In this document: piece after piece, positions 42,902 through 50,250 of the stretch
Numbering within the stretch: the first letter of the stretch is position 1
Layout: every line of letters starts with the position of its first letter
NCBI GenBank assembly: GCA_934292725.1
Contig: CAKQXY010000025.1
Location: 1-50,350, forward strand
Source: an uncultured Lachnospiraceae bacterium
GTDB taxonomy: Bacteria > Bacillota > Clostridia > Lachnospirales > Lachnospiraceae
Reading direction: 5' to 3'
Length of the DNA: 50,350 bases
Program-made: the position numbers and the translations under genes
The notes under the pieces: generated by a model
Told to the model about the DNA's origin: nothing
What the model saw: only the letters and a program-made list of their open reading frames with translations
Databases searched by the model: none

Positions 42902-42973
42902 ATGAAGAAGATTTTAGATAAGGTCAACGAATTTTTTAAGGAATACTATGTAAGCTTTGGTGAGAGAATCTGA
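42902..42973 (+). CDS. 23-residue amphipathic peptide gene
   Basis: A short frame not found by length-limited gene callers. The product starts MKKILDKVNEFF and ends SFGERI. Hydrophobic residues at 4, 5, 8, 11, 12, 15 and 16 fall on one face of a helix, with Lys, Asp and Glu opposite, so it should bind a membrane surface or a protein groove. It has a GAGAGG ribosome binding site eight bases before ATG, a promoter at 42778-42806, a leader hairpin and a terminator at 43010-43062. It is divergent from a LysR-GNAT operon, with an LTTR dyad between. There is no signal peptide and no recognised family. Confidence 0.7.
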   Translation: MKKILDKVNEFFKEYYVSFGERI

Positions 42974-43009
42974 TGCGAACATATTGCGAAAATGATATAG
43001 AACATTTAT

Positions 43010-43062
43010 AGGGTGCCGCCTTTGAACACACTACAAACTGGTTCAAGCGCGACACCCTTTTT
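43010..43062 (+). terminator. terminator of the 23-codon gene
   Basis: AGGGTG-C-CGC pairs with GCG-A-CACCCT, and an inner TTGAAC/GTTCAA extends the stem; TTTTT follows. It begins 37 bases after the stop codon. Confidence 0.8.
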
Positions 43063-43140
43063 ATGATCTACTTTAATCTACTTTTATTATCTTTTTTTCT
43101 TTTCCTACTTTCATTACCGAACCAAGGTGACAATAAAAAA

Positions 43141-43172
43141 GCCACCGTCCCTGTCCCGCTGGTCACTCATGA
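43141..43172. repeat. GGGACAGG-family motif
   Basis: GCCACCGTCCCTGTCCCGCTGGTCAC recurs almost unchanged behind both MITE-like copies near 45955 and 49675. Here it stands without the rest of the element. The region from 43063 to 43269 otherwise shows no gene I would support. Confidence 0.6.
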
Positions 43173-43269
43173 TGAATCTGGGGTCAGGCATTCGAAAGCA
43201 ATCACAAGTCACATTGCAAAATCGCCACTAAAGGGGGCGGGGCTTCCTTAGCAAATCTGTGAATTTCCA

Positions 43270-43298
43270 TTGCATTAAATTAAAGAATATGGTATATT
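43270..43298 (+). promoter_or_regulatory. promoter of the membrane protein at 43374
   Basis: TTGCAT is followed after 17 bases by TATATT. Confidence 0.6.
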
Positions 43299-43373
43299 AT
43301 CAATGTTTTTTTATTAAAATTAGGTACTAATAACTTTTTCTGTAGTGCCCCTTCGTGAAAGGATGAATTATAT

Positions 43374-43853
43374 ATGAATATCCATAAAATATTATCAACT
43401 GCCATCACTCGTATATTAATAATTACATTAAGTAGCTATGTTATCACTACACTCATGTCCCCTCATCATAATAAAAAATTTACTGTTCGTATTCCACGTT
43501 TGGCACGTTACATTACTGGTTTTGGAAGTTGCTTTTATCCCTATTTATTATTTATGTTTTTCTACCAATCTTCTGCCAGTTTTATCCCATTACTTATTTT
43601 TGTTGTTTTGTGGATTGTAACTTTCTTTGTATTTATTGCTTCTTTAAATTGGAAAATAATATATTCTGAGAAGGGTTTTCTATTTCGCTCAATCTTTCAC
43701 CGTACTATTTTTTTTACATACTCTCAAATAGACCGCATTATTTTTACAAAATCCGAATATATTCTCACAATTCAAAAACGTAAGATTCGTGTTCCTATGT
43801 TTGCAGAAAACAGTGATGATTTTCTCTCGTATTTAAAAAAATACAGAAGATAA
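43374..43853 (+). CDS. small membrane protein, candidate orphan immunity protein
   Basis: A 159-residue protein. A first hydrophobic segment (ITRILIITLSSYVITTLM) is followed by a basic loop. Two further helices (CFYPYLLFMFFYQ and FIPLLIFVVLWIVTFFVFIASL, about 58-96) come next. The last 60 residues alternate like a PH-type beta domain (IIYSEKGFLFRSIFHRTIFFTYSQIDRIIF). The ribosome binding site is AAAGGATG. The gene is AT-rich and borders an Rhs relic, and the protein at 47044 has the same helices-plus-beta plan, so it may be an immunity protein. That is inferred from context only. Confidence 0.7.
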   Translation: MNIHKILSTAITRILIITLSSYVITTLMSPHHNKKFTVRIPRLARYITGFGSCFYPYLLFMFFYQSSASFIPLLIFVVLWIVTFFVFIASLNWKIIYSEKGFLFRSIFHRTIFFTYSQIDRIIFTKSEYILTIQKRKIRVPMFAENSDDFLSYLKKYRR

Positions 43854-43892
43854 TACAAGCCTTACTTGTATTATACAAATAAGACTTGTATT
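43852..43892 (+). terminator. 20-bp hairpin overlapping the stop codon
   Basis: AATACAAGCCTTACTTGTAT pairs with ATACAAATAAGACTTGTATT with two mismatches and almost no loop. It begins within the TAA stop of the membrane protein. The T-rich tail is poor, so termination is likely but not certain. Confidence 0.6.
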
Positions 43893-44027
43893 GTTATATA
43901 AAGCTTTATCCTATCAGTGCTCTTTTAACTTTTGAATATCCCACTCAAGACCATTCTAATTTGTTTAGTCTATTATCTCAAAGATCCCACTAGCTGTCTA
44001 TATTCCTACTATGGAGCGCTTACCTAA

Positions 44028-44067
44028 TTCCTGTTGCTTCGCAAAGATCACACCAGGATCATCCGCA
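44028..44067 (-). pseudogene. 40-bp relic of the Rhs core
   Basis: The stretch TTGCTTCGCAAAGATCACAC and the 11 bases CAGGATCATCC that follow match 49021-49053 almost exactly. On the minus strand it encodes DDPGVIFAKQQE, the segment that follows the Rhs core in both larger modules. It has no open frame on either side. Confidence 0.75.
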
Positions 44068-44073
44068 CCCCCT

Positions 44074-44110
44074 ACCCAGTTAAAAAGTCATTTTTAACTA
44101 CCACTCTAGC
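44074..44110. repeat. cassette-boundary repeat, copy 1
   Basis: TACCCAGTTAAAAAGTCA followed by TTTTTAACT resembles TACCCAATAAAAAAGTCA and CTTTTACCTGACC at 47810. Each copy lies just behind the stop codon of a candidate immunity gene. The identity is roughly 70 percent by eye. Confidence 0.45.
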
Positions 44111-44126
44111 TTATTTGACTAGCGCA

Positions 44127-44609
44127 TTAATCTTCTTCTCTATTTTCTGTACCAATATAATATTTTCCTTCTTTTATAATTTTTAGTATTTCTTTCATAT
44201 CATCCTCAATCCATATTTTTCCCTCTTCCATTGTATACATTGTTAGATACAGTGAAAGCTTATTAAAATCACAAAATTTTTTTGATAATCTTGGAAAGAT
44301 ACATTTATTTTGTATTTCTACAAACATATACTCTCCTCCCATATATACTTTTTCACTATCAATTTCTTTTCCATCCTTTAACAAGACAAAACTACAATAG
44401 TATTGATATCCTGCTCGAAACTCAACTCTTTCGTTAAATATTTCATCTGGATCATATATATTATTTTCCCAATATTGTTCTAGTTTTATATTGATTCCAT
44501 ATACTTCTAGTTTTTTCTCCCACATCTTCATATTTTGTTTGAATTGTTCCCAGATATTTGTTTCATTACTTATAATATTTGTTATTTCCTCTGTTGAAAA
44601 CTTTTTCAT
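44127..44609 (-). CDS. candidate immunity protein
   Basis: A 160-residue acidic soluble protein (MKKFSTEEITNIISNETNIWEQF) with no signal peptide or membrane segment. It is mixed alpha/beta in appearance, with several Tyr/Trp-rich strands (YQYYCSFVLLKDGKEID, YMGGEYMFVEIQ). It lies directly downstream of a truncated Rhs tip on the same strand, the standard place for an immunity gene, and is much more AT-rich than the housekeeping genes. I do not recognise the family. GGAAGTGG precedes the ATG. Confidence 0.7.
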   Translation of the reverse strand: MKKFSTEEITNIISNETNIWEQFKQNMKMWEKKLEVYGINIKLEQYWENNIYDPDEIFNERVEFRAGYQYYCSFVLLKDGKEIDSEKVYMGGEYMFVEIQNKCIFPRLSKKFCDFNKLSLYLTMYTMEEGKIWIEDDMKEILKIIKEGKYYIGTENREED

Positions 44610-44644
44610 ATAGCCACTTCCTTCTTTATTAATGCTCTACACAG

Positions 44645-44692
44645 AACAAATTTTCTAGCACCTATTATGTATAAGGTACTAGAAAATTTGTT
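44645..44692. repeat. AT-rich inverted repeat between Rhs tip and immunity gene
   Basis: AACAAATTTTCTAGCACCT pairs with AGGTACTAGAAAATTTGTT across a ten-base loop with one mismatch. It may be a terminator for the toxin fragment or a small inserted palindrome. Confidence 0.65.
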
Positions 44693-44699
44693 ATTTTTC

Positions 44700-45845
44700 T
44701 TAAAAAAACATAGGTGACAGGCATGATTTTGCCAGCTCAACACCATCAATTTCACCTCCACTAGTAAGCACATAAGAAAATCCACTAACCGCCGCTCCAA
44801 CAACTGCACCAACAATACTTGCGATAGGAAATTCTCCCTCGTAATCTTCTTTTACTACTGGATTATTATCGCAGTATGCGTACAGATTTTTGCTTCCCAG
44901 CTCCTGTGGCTTCGCAAAGATCACATCCGTGTCATCCGCATTCACAAATCTTCCAACTTCTGGATCGTAATAGCGGCTTCCCAGACAATACAGTCCTGTC
45001 TCTGGATCGTAGACATACTTACGATAACAAAACGGATTCAATGTTGCAAGAGAAACTCCACTGGTATCTTCTGATGAAGTAACCTTGCCCCAGCTGTTAT
45101 ACTGGTATCTTACCACTACCTTATTGCTGCTGTCAATCAGTCCCACAACATCTCCAAGACCATTATACAGATAGAAATAGTCTGTCTTTCCATTTAATCG
45201 AAGCAGGAATGGCTTGCCTTCGGCATCGTACACAAACTGTACTGTAGTTCTTGTTCCTGCTGTTCCCGCATTCTGGGCTGCTTTTCTTACCAGACCGCTC
45301 AGCACATTTCCGTTGTAATAATACGTTGTGGTATTTCCTCCGCTTGTCTTTCTGACACGCTTTCCATCGCTGTCATAAACAAAGTCCACGGTTCCCCATG
45401 ACAGATTTACCTTCTTTAATCGACGGCCTTCTCCCCAGGTTAACGGAACGCCTCGTAATAAGGTCGGATTTCCACCATCATCATAGGCATAACGGTAGCC
45501 ATTCCATGATACCAGCTGATCCCTCCAGCCATCGGTTCGGTATGAAAGGGTCTCGTTTTTCTGAAGAGTCTGCAATGTTCCCTCTGTATATGCGTATGTC
45601 TTTCGGGAAGTCATATTGCCGCCTGCATCGTAGGCATAAAGCACCGTAATTCCAAGTATACCATTGTTCTCACGAATCAGCTGGTTGAGTTCATCATACT
45701 GATATGTGATGACCTTCGTACCGGATATAATCTTTGTGATGTTTCCCACATTGTCATACTCGTAGCTCCAGCTCTCAATTGTCCGCACCCCAGTCCATGA
45801 TGGCTCAAGCTTGCGAATTTTTGTTTTTTCCCGACTCGACTGCAT
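44700..45845 (-). CDS. orphan Rhs/YD-repeat C-terminal module with truncated tip
   Basis: A 381-residue displaced end of an Rhs-family polymorphic toxin. YD repeats (SWSYEYDNVGNITKI, YQYDELNQLIRENN, YAYDAGGNMTSRK, FVYDSDGKRVRK) lead to the Rhs core (YVYDPETGLYCLGSRYYDPEVGRF). The variable tip after NNPVV has only about 45 residues (FPIASIVGAVVGAAVSGFSYVL) and stops abruptly at LAKSCLSPMFF; the last residues come from a CATAGGTGACAGG motif (44709-44721). So the toxin domain is lost. The first 15 codons lie inside the MITE-like element and no ribosome binding site is seen, so expression is doubtful. Confidence 0.75.
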   Translation of the reverse strand: MQSSREKTKIRKLEPSWTGVRTIESWSYEYDNVGNITKIISGTKVITYQYDELNQLIRENNGILGITVLYAYDAGGNMTSRKTYAYTEGTLQTLQKNETLSYRTDGWRDQLVSWNGYRYAYDDGGNPTLLRGVPLTWGEGRRLKKVNLSWGTVDFVYDSDGKRVRKTSGGNTTTYYYNGNVLSGLVRKAAQNAGTAGTRTTVQFVYDAEGKPFLLRLNGKTDYFYLYNGLGDVVGLIDSSNKVVVRYQYNSWGKVTSSEDTSGVSLATLNPFCYRKYVYDPETGLYCLGSRYYDPEVGRFVNADDTDVIFAKPQELGSKNLYAYCDNNPVVKEDYEGEFPIASIVGAVVGAAVSGFSYVLTSGGEIDGVELAKSCLSPMFF

Positions 45846-45958
45846 TCTAATAAAGACAAAAAAAGCCTGAAAGCTCTTTTCTTGAACTTTCAGACTTTTT
45901 TAATATCATGATGTTTTGGGGGACACATATCAAGCCAGCAGTGACACATTTTGAGCCA
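45801..45958. mobile_element. MITE-like element, copy A
   Basis: A 158-bp element bounded by TGGCTCAA and TTGAGCCA. It contains a bidirectional terminator (CTGAAAG/CTTTCAG with T-runs on both sides, about 45857-45901) and the stretch GGGGACACATATCAAGCCAG. It is about 90 percent identical by eye to copy B at 49536-49679 but has 14 extra bases near 45902-45918. It encodes no protein. It sits at the 5' break of an Rhs module. Confidence 0.7.
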
Positions 45959-45991
45959 CCGTCCCTGGCACCATGGCTCGCACCCTTAGCT

Positions 45992-46016
45992 GGACGCACT
46001 GCCTAGCACTGCGTCC
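45992..46016. repeat. GGACGCA hairpin
   Basis: GGACGCACTGC pairs with GCACTGCGTCC around CTA, with one mismatch. It lies just behind the stop of the gene at 46023 and lacks a T-run on that strand. Confidence 0.5.
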
Positions 46017-46022
46017 TTTGTG

Positions 46023-46952
46023 CTATCTGTCAAGAGAGCCATAAATTACAGACTCTCTTTTATTATATAAAAAATACTTCGTTAAAACATCTTCTTCTAC
46101 CTTCTTCCAATCTATGGGTCTTATATTTTCCTTAATTTCCATGATAAATTCCTTATCAGGCGGAGTCAAATTCAAAAAATTTCCAATATAACTTAATTTC
46201 TTAGGAATGCTCTTTTTTGACGTACTGATCAGTTGAAATCGGTATATTGATAAATATCCATACTCATCGGCTTCAAAATCTCGATTTTTCCACTTACCAT
46301 GCGCATCAATAATAAATTTATCCGAAAAATCATTGCTATTTAAAACCGATGCCTGAATATATTCAAGTTTTTCTAATTCTTCTCTTGTTTTCGGTATTTC
46401 ATTATTTTCTGTTAATTTAATATATACAACAGGAATTACATGCCCAGGCCACCATATACTCTCTGCGATTTTGTAAAACAAAAGATATTTACCATTTAAT
46501 CCTCGCTCTTTCGCATATTCACCTTCTAACTGATACGCGTACATATCACCTACTTTCCATTGGCAATGATATAAACGATACTGCGACACTTTTTTCTCTG
46601 GTGGTTGCAATGTATTTAATTTTTTCCGCAATTCATTCAATACCTGTTTTCTTTTTTCTGCCATTTTTGGATTTTCATGTTCCCATCTTTGAAGGTTTTT
46701 CATATTATCAAGATAATACAATGCCTTCTTTTTGACTTCTTCCTGTAATCTCCCATAATTCCACTGCATATCTGCCATTGCAAACCAAAATACTGGAGCA
46801 TCATCTTCATCACTCCAAGCCCATTCAAATTCGGCAATCATTTCTTTTGAAGCCTGCTCTCCATTTTTTCCTCGGTGAAGTTTATCTACATATATTCCTC
46901 TTACATCTTCAGTTACATCATCTGAATATAATCCGGGTCCCCAAGCTCCCAT
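46023..46952 (-). CDS. DUF4259-like protein, candidate immunity or accessory protein
   Basis: A 309-residue soluble protein. Its start MGAWGPGLYSDDVTEDVRGIY is the mark of proteins in many Firmicutes related to DUF4259, often found near polymorphic toxins. The middle is a charged helical region (about 85-120, KNLQRWEHENPKMAEKRKQVL). The C-terminal half is beta-rich with Trp/Tyr (WKVGDMYAYQLEG). The ATG has AAAGGAGTAG upstream. It stands in the same direction as the neighbouring toxin fragments. A role in toxin neutralisation is plausible but inferred. Confidence 0.75.
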   Translation of the reverse strand: MGAWGPGLYSDDVTEDVRGIYVDKLHRGKNGEQASKEMIAEFEWAWSDEDDAPVFWFAMADMQWNYGRLQEEVKKKALYYLDNMKNLQRWEHENPKMAEKRKQVLNELRKKLNTLQPPEKKVSQYRLYHCQWKVGDMYAYQLEGEYAKERGLNGKYLLFYKIAESIWWPGHVIPVVYIKLTENNEIPKTREELEKLEYIQASVLNSNDFSDKFIIDAHGKWKNRDFEADEYGYLSIYRFQLISTSKKSIPKKLSYIGNFLNLTPPDKEFIMEIKENIRPIDWKKVEEDVLTKYFLYNKRESVIYGSLDR

Positions 46953-47043
46953 ATTCTACTCCTTTCAAAGAAACTCCATTTCATATTTTCTGAGCACAGT
47001 TGGATCACGCACTCAAAAGCTTCTAATTCCTATTCTCCGAGGT

Positions 47044-47685
47044 TCAAAAAAGATTCATCCCTCTGGTCCATTTTCTTTGATCTCGAATTTCTTTATCCCA
47101 ATATTGACGAAATTCCTCCTCGCGTTCCTTTGAATATCCTATATATATAATCTTTTTTCTATGATTTACAAAAAAATGTTCTCCTCTAGTTTTCACCTTC
47201 TTTTCTTTTTCTGTACACCCCTTTTTACAAATAAAAAAAATTTCGCATTCACTAGCCTGCCTTCCTTCTCTCACATCATTCAGTATTGTTCTTCTTTCAA
47301 TAAACTCAATTTCTTCCCAACACATTTCTTTACAAATGTTAGGATAATATTCAAGTTGAATTCCTCTTTCATTTAAATAATAAACACCATTAGAAATCAT
47401 ATCATTATATATTTGTGTGTAAACAATATATTCCCAAAAACTCAAAAATAGCAACAAAACTATAAATTGAATTCCTGTACTGAACATTGCTTTTTGAAAT
47501 GACATATGTTTGTTTATTATTGCATCAAGAAGCAACACAATCAATATTATAATCGGAATCCCTATTTCAATGACAATTCCTCCCCAAAATGACAATACAG
47601 TGGAAAATCTTGACCGCTTTCTCTTTTCATCCAAAAATTCTATTTTTTTCTTTTTATCCCAATTCCAAATACATCTTTTTTTCAT
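47044..47685 (-). CDS. two-helix membrane protein, candidate immunity protein
   Basis: A 213-residue protein with a basic start (MKKRCIWNWDKKKKIEF). Two membrane segments follow (VIEIGIPIIILIVLLLDAII and FIVLLLFLSFWEYIVY, about 37-90). A cytoplasmic beta-rich domain of about 110 residues has LNERGIQLEYYPNICKEMCWEEIEFI. The plan matches the protein at 43374. Membrane immunity proteins of this kind usually oppose pore-forming or membrane-active toxins, but no such toxin is complete here. AGGAGAGG precedes the ATG. Confidence 0.7.
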   Translation of the reverse strand: MKKRCIWNWDKKKKIEFLDEKRKRSRFSTVLSFWGGIVIEIGIPIIILIVLLLDAIINKHMSFQKAMFSTGIQFIVLLLFLSFWEYIVYTQIYNDMISNGVYYLNERGIQLEYYPNICKEMCWEEIEFIERRTILNDVREGRQASECEIFFICKKGCTEKEKKVKTRGEHFFVNHRKKIIYIGYSKEREEEFRQYWDKEIRDQRKWTRGMNLF

Positions 47686-47703
47686 ACCTCTCCTTTCACG
47701 CCA

Positions 47704-47731
47704 TTCAGGCAGGAGTAATCTCCTGCCTGAA
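47704..47731. repeat. perfect 12-bp hairpin
   Basis: TTCAGGCAGGAG and CTCCTGCCTGAA enclose a four-base loop (TAAT). It is placed 20 bases before the start of the gene at 47685 on the minus strand and could shield or space its ribosome binding site, or mark a cassette joint. Confidence 0.65.
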
Positions 47732-47807
47732 CATTGTCTTTTCCATTGGTTCCAGGCATCCTTACAGCTATCTTATCTCGCCTTGAAAAAAACAGACACT
47801 TATCTAG

Positions 47808-47850
47808 CCAACGTACCCAATAAAAAAGTCACTTTTACCTGACCCTTCTG
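47808..47850. repeat. cassette-boundary repeat, copy 2
   Basis: TACCCAATAAAAAAGTCACT with TTTACCTGACCCTTCTGG resembles the stretch at 44074-44110. It lies 12 bases beyond the stop of the DUF4304-like gene. Confidence 0.45.
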
Positions 47851-47861
47851 GCTATTAGACT

Positions 47862-48362
47862 TTATGATTTTTGACCCTCACCTGTCTTGAAGTCATAAAG
47901 TTTTTGCATTACTTCTTCCTCTTCTTTACTTTTAAATTTATAGATAATACATATACCATTTTTCACCATATCGAATATCACTTGGCAACCTTTTTTTACG
48001 GGAAGCAATATTTCATCCTGTATACCTTTCTCTAAATATTCTTCTAATTCTTTTTCTTCATACAATTCATACTCTATAAGTGCCGTTTGATGATAATTAT
48101 CATCCCAATCCTTGATTTTCGATAGCACTGTAATTCTCCCATAAACATCTGCTTCAAAATATTGTGGAAACACTTTCACATCACTATTATCCAAAAAATA
48201 ATAATAATTGAAATAATATACTTTTCCGTAATAAGATCTTTGAAGATATACTCCACACCGTATTCCATCATTACTATCTTTATAGTACATAGTTTTTTTC
48301 TTTTTAAATCCATATTTTTTAAGCAGTCTATCACAGAGATCCTTGAAATTTTTAGTATCCAT
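47862..48362 (-). CDS. DUF4304-like candidate immunity protein
   Basis: A 166-residue acidic protein. The N-terminus (FKDLCDRLLKKYGFKKKKTMYYKD, then VYLQRSYYGKVYYFNYYYF) fits the DUF4304 pattern of a helix followed by GFKKKG and a Gln-Lys-Ser strand. Such proteins occur as immunity-like genes beside polymorphic toxins. It follows the Rhs-REase toxin by 61 bases on the same strand, so it is the best candidate for its immunity protein. ATG at 48362 is preferred over one five codons upstream because AAGGAG precedes it. Confidence 0.75.
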   Translation of the reverse strand: MDTKNFKDLCDRLLKKYGFKKKKTMYYKDSNDGIRCGVYLQRSYYGKVYYFNYYYFLDNSDVKVFPQYFEADVYGRITVLSKIKDWDDNYHQTALIEYELYEEKELEEYLEKGIQDEILLPVKKGCQVIFDMVKNGICIIYKFKSKEEEEVMQKLYDFKTGEGQKS

Positions 48363-48392
48363 AAACGTCTCCTTCACATCTTTTTTTCATAA

Positions 48393-48412
48393 GGGGAAAA
48401 AGCTTTTTCCCC
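48393..48412. terminator. GGGGAAAAAG/CTTTTTCCCC palindrome
   Basis: A perfect 20-bp palindrome between the toxin and immunity genes. It can fold into a hairpin in either transcript and has a T-rich stretch on the plus side; partial attenuation between the genes is possible. Confidence 0.5.
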
Positions 48413-48423
48413 CATTTTATTTT

Positions 48424-49487
48424 TTAATACAGCTCTAGTATCATTTCAAATTCATCTCCCAATTCCTCCCGATATCGCATTAATTGTTTTATTCCCTTTT
48501 TTACATTTCTTTTATTCATAGGCTTTAATTCATAAATTATTTTTCTGGTCTTATCCACATAATCCGGGCGTAATTTAGAAAGCAGTCTTACTTCCTTTTC
48601 TTCTTCGATGAATGCAGTTGTTGCTTTATACCCATTATGAATATAAGTTCCTGCCCGCAGTGAAGATCTTGTATATCCTTTACTTCTATCTAGAGATTTT
48701 ACAATTTTTGCACTCTCAGGTGTAAAATCAACTGCTTTCTGGATTTTTATTACTGCAGTCGTTTTATCTGCCACTTTATTTGCCGTTTTAAATGCTCGAG
48801 TTGCCTCACCAGCTCCCGTTACAAATGGAATTAGATCAATAGCATCTCCAATTAATCCAGCCCAGTTCCACAGATCACCAGGATTAACGCATACCTCTAC
48901 TACACTCGTTCCAAGTGACACGATATCAAATAAAGTTTCCCAAAAATATCCCTGTAAATCTCGTCTTACTACCGGATTATTATCACAATACACATATAGA
49001 TTCTTATGATACAACTCCTGTGGCTTCGCAAAGATCACACCAGGATCATCCGCATTCACAAACCTTCCAACTTCCGGATCGTAATAGCGGCTTCCCAGAC
49101 AATACAGTCCTGTCTCTGGATCGTAGACATACTTGCGGTAGCGGAATGGATTCAGCGTTGCAAGGGACACGCCACTTGTATCCTGTGTGGACGTTACCTT
49201 ACCCCAGCTGTTGTACTGGTATCTTACCACTACCTGATTGCTGCTGTCAACCAGACCGGTGACATCTCCGAGTCCATTATACAGATAGAAATAATCGTTC
49301 TTTCCATTCACTCGCAGCATGAATGGCTTTCCCTGCGTATCATACACAAACTGTACTGTAGTTCCTGTTCCTGTAGTTCCTGCATCCTTGGATGCTTTTC
49401 TCACCAGACCACTCAGCACATTTCCATTGTAATAATACGTTGTGGTATTTCCTCCGCTTGTCTTTCTGACACGCTTTCCATCGCTGT
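48424..49487 (-). CDS. orphan Rhs module ending in a restriction-endonuclease-fold toxin
   Basis: About 354 codons of Rhs C-terminus without a start codon of its own. It enters at DSDGKRVRK (49487), runs through the Rhs core (YVYDPETGLYCLGSRYYDPEVGRF) to NNPVV and then changes to a new tip. The tip has a pre-toxin helical part (WNWAGLIGDAIDLIPFVTGAGEA). A nuclease domain closes it: RPDYVDKTRKIIYELKP supplies the Asp and Glu-x-Lys of a PD-(D/E)XK site, followed by GIKQLMRYREEL, as in Tox-REase families. The target would be DNA. Upstream sequence is foreign, so it is probably silent until recombined. Confidence 0.8.
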
Positions 49488-49496
49488 CAAGAAAAC

Positions 49497-49509
49497 CATA
49501 GGTGACAGG
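49497..49509. repeat. CATAGGTGACAGG junction motif
   Basis: The same 13 bases occur at 44709-44721. In both places Rhs homology ends right at the motif: at the 3' end of one module and at the 5' end of the other. Confidence 0.6.
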
Positions 49510-49535
49510 TAGGATGGCCGAATTAGTGTCCCTGG

Positions 49536-49679
49536 TGGCTCAAGTTTGCAACTTTTGTTCTTTTCCCTACTCGACTACATTCTAGTAAACACAAAAAAAG
49601 CCTGAAAGCTCTTTTCTTGAACTTTCAGACTTTTTTACAGGGGACACATATCGAGCCAGTAGTGACACATTTTGAGCCA
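49536..49679. mobile_element. MITE-like element, copy B
   Basis: A 144-bp element with the same TGGCTCAA/TTGAGCCA ends, bidirectional terminator (49593-49636) and GGGGACACATATCGAGCCAG stretch as copy A. It interrupts an Rhs frame: upstream YD repeats end at LTVDG (about 49705) and downstream homology resumes at 49487, with about 130 codons missing compared with the module at 44700. Confidence 0.7.
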
Positions 49680-49699
49680 CTTTCCCTGTCCCTCTGGTC

Positions 49700-50250
49700 A
49701 CTTCCCCATCGACAGTAAGTCCATATGATAATCCCGGTCGCTGTGTCTTTGATGCATCACCATACACCAGTCCGGTCTTTGTCTTTGATCCCTCCAGACT
49801 CTGCACCAGTCGATTTACGCGATCATAACTGTCATAACCAATCTCAAGTGACTGCACTGTATGAGTGTTTACCACGGTCGGCTCACCTGATGCCCCGGTA
49901 TTCTTTTCCAATGTAGTACTCTGTACGAGTCTTCCGGTCATGTCATACTAATCTTTGTCAATTCGTCCATTTACTAGATCGGTTTCCTTTTCCAGTGTAC
50001 CGTAATCATCATATTCATAGCGTACGGCGTCGGTACTCTGACCATTCCAGCGTCTGGACTTGATACGCCCCTCTTTGTCATACAGAATTTCCTGCACATC
50101 CCCATTTCCGTAGGAAATCTTTGTGAGTGGGCCGTTGTTCGGTGCATAACTGTAGCGCTCTAATGTGCGATCTCTGATTGCCATATCCGTCATGATCAAA
50201 TGTGTAAGTTGTTCCTCCATGTTGTTGCCGGTTCCTGACCCTGCATTTGC
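49700..50250 (-). pseudogene. Rhs/YD-repeat fragment with stop and frameshift
   Basis: Upstream part of the interrupted Rhs gene. YD repeats are plain (RYEYDDYGTLEKETDLVNG, YDMTGRLVQST, YDSYDRVNRLVQ). An in-frame TAG at 49948-49950 stands where the repeat pattern predicts Glu or Tyr before YDMTGR. Near 50165-50180 the frame shifts: YTFDHDGYGNQ is read in one frame and RTLERYSYAPNN in another. Rhs homology ends near 50250 at a GGGGACAGGTAC motif. The gene cannot make a full product. Positions 50251-50350 hold the motif and AT-rich sequence without a recognisable gene. Confidence 0.8.

Larger units (their letters stand above)
43893..44126. other. intergenic stretch with Rhs relic and cassette-boundary repeat
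   Basis: The first 130 bases show nothing recognisable. At 44028-44067 lies a 40-base Rhs relic, and at 44074-44110 a repeat shared with 47808-47850. Together they suggest an old recombination scar. Confidence 0.6.

Noticed and set aside
43063..43251. Open frame of 62 codons with a hydrophobic start
   Set aside because: It starts inside the T-run of the micro-gene terminator and runs through a dispersed GGGACAGG motif; there is no ribosome binding site.
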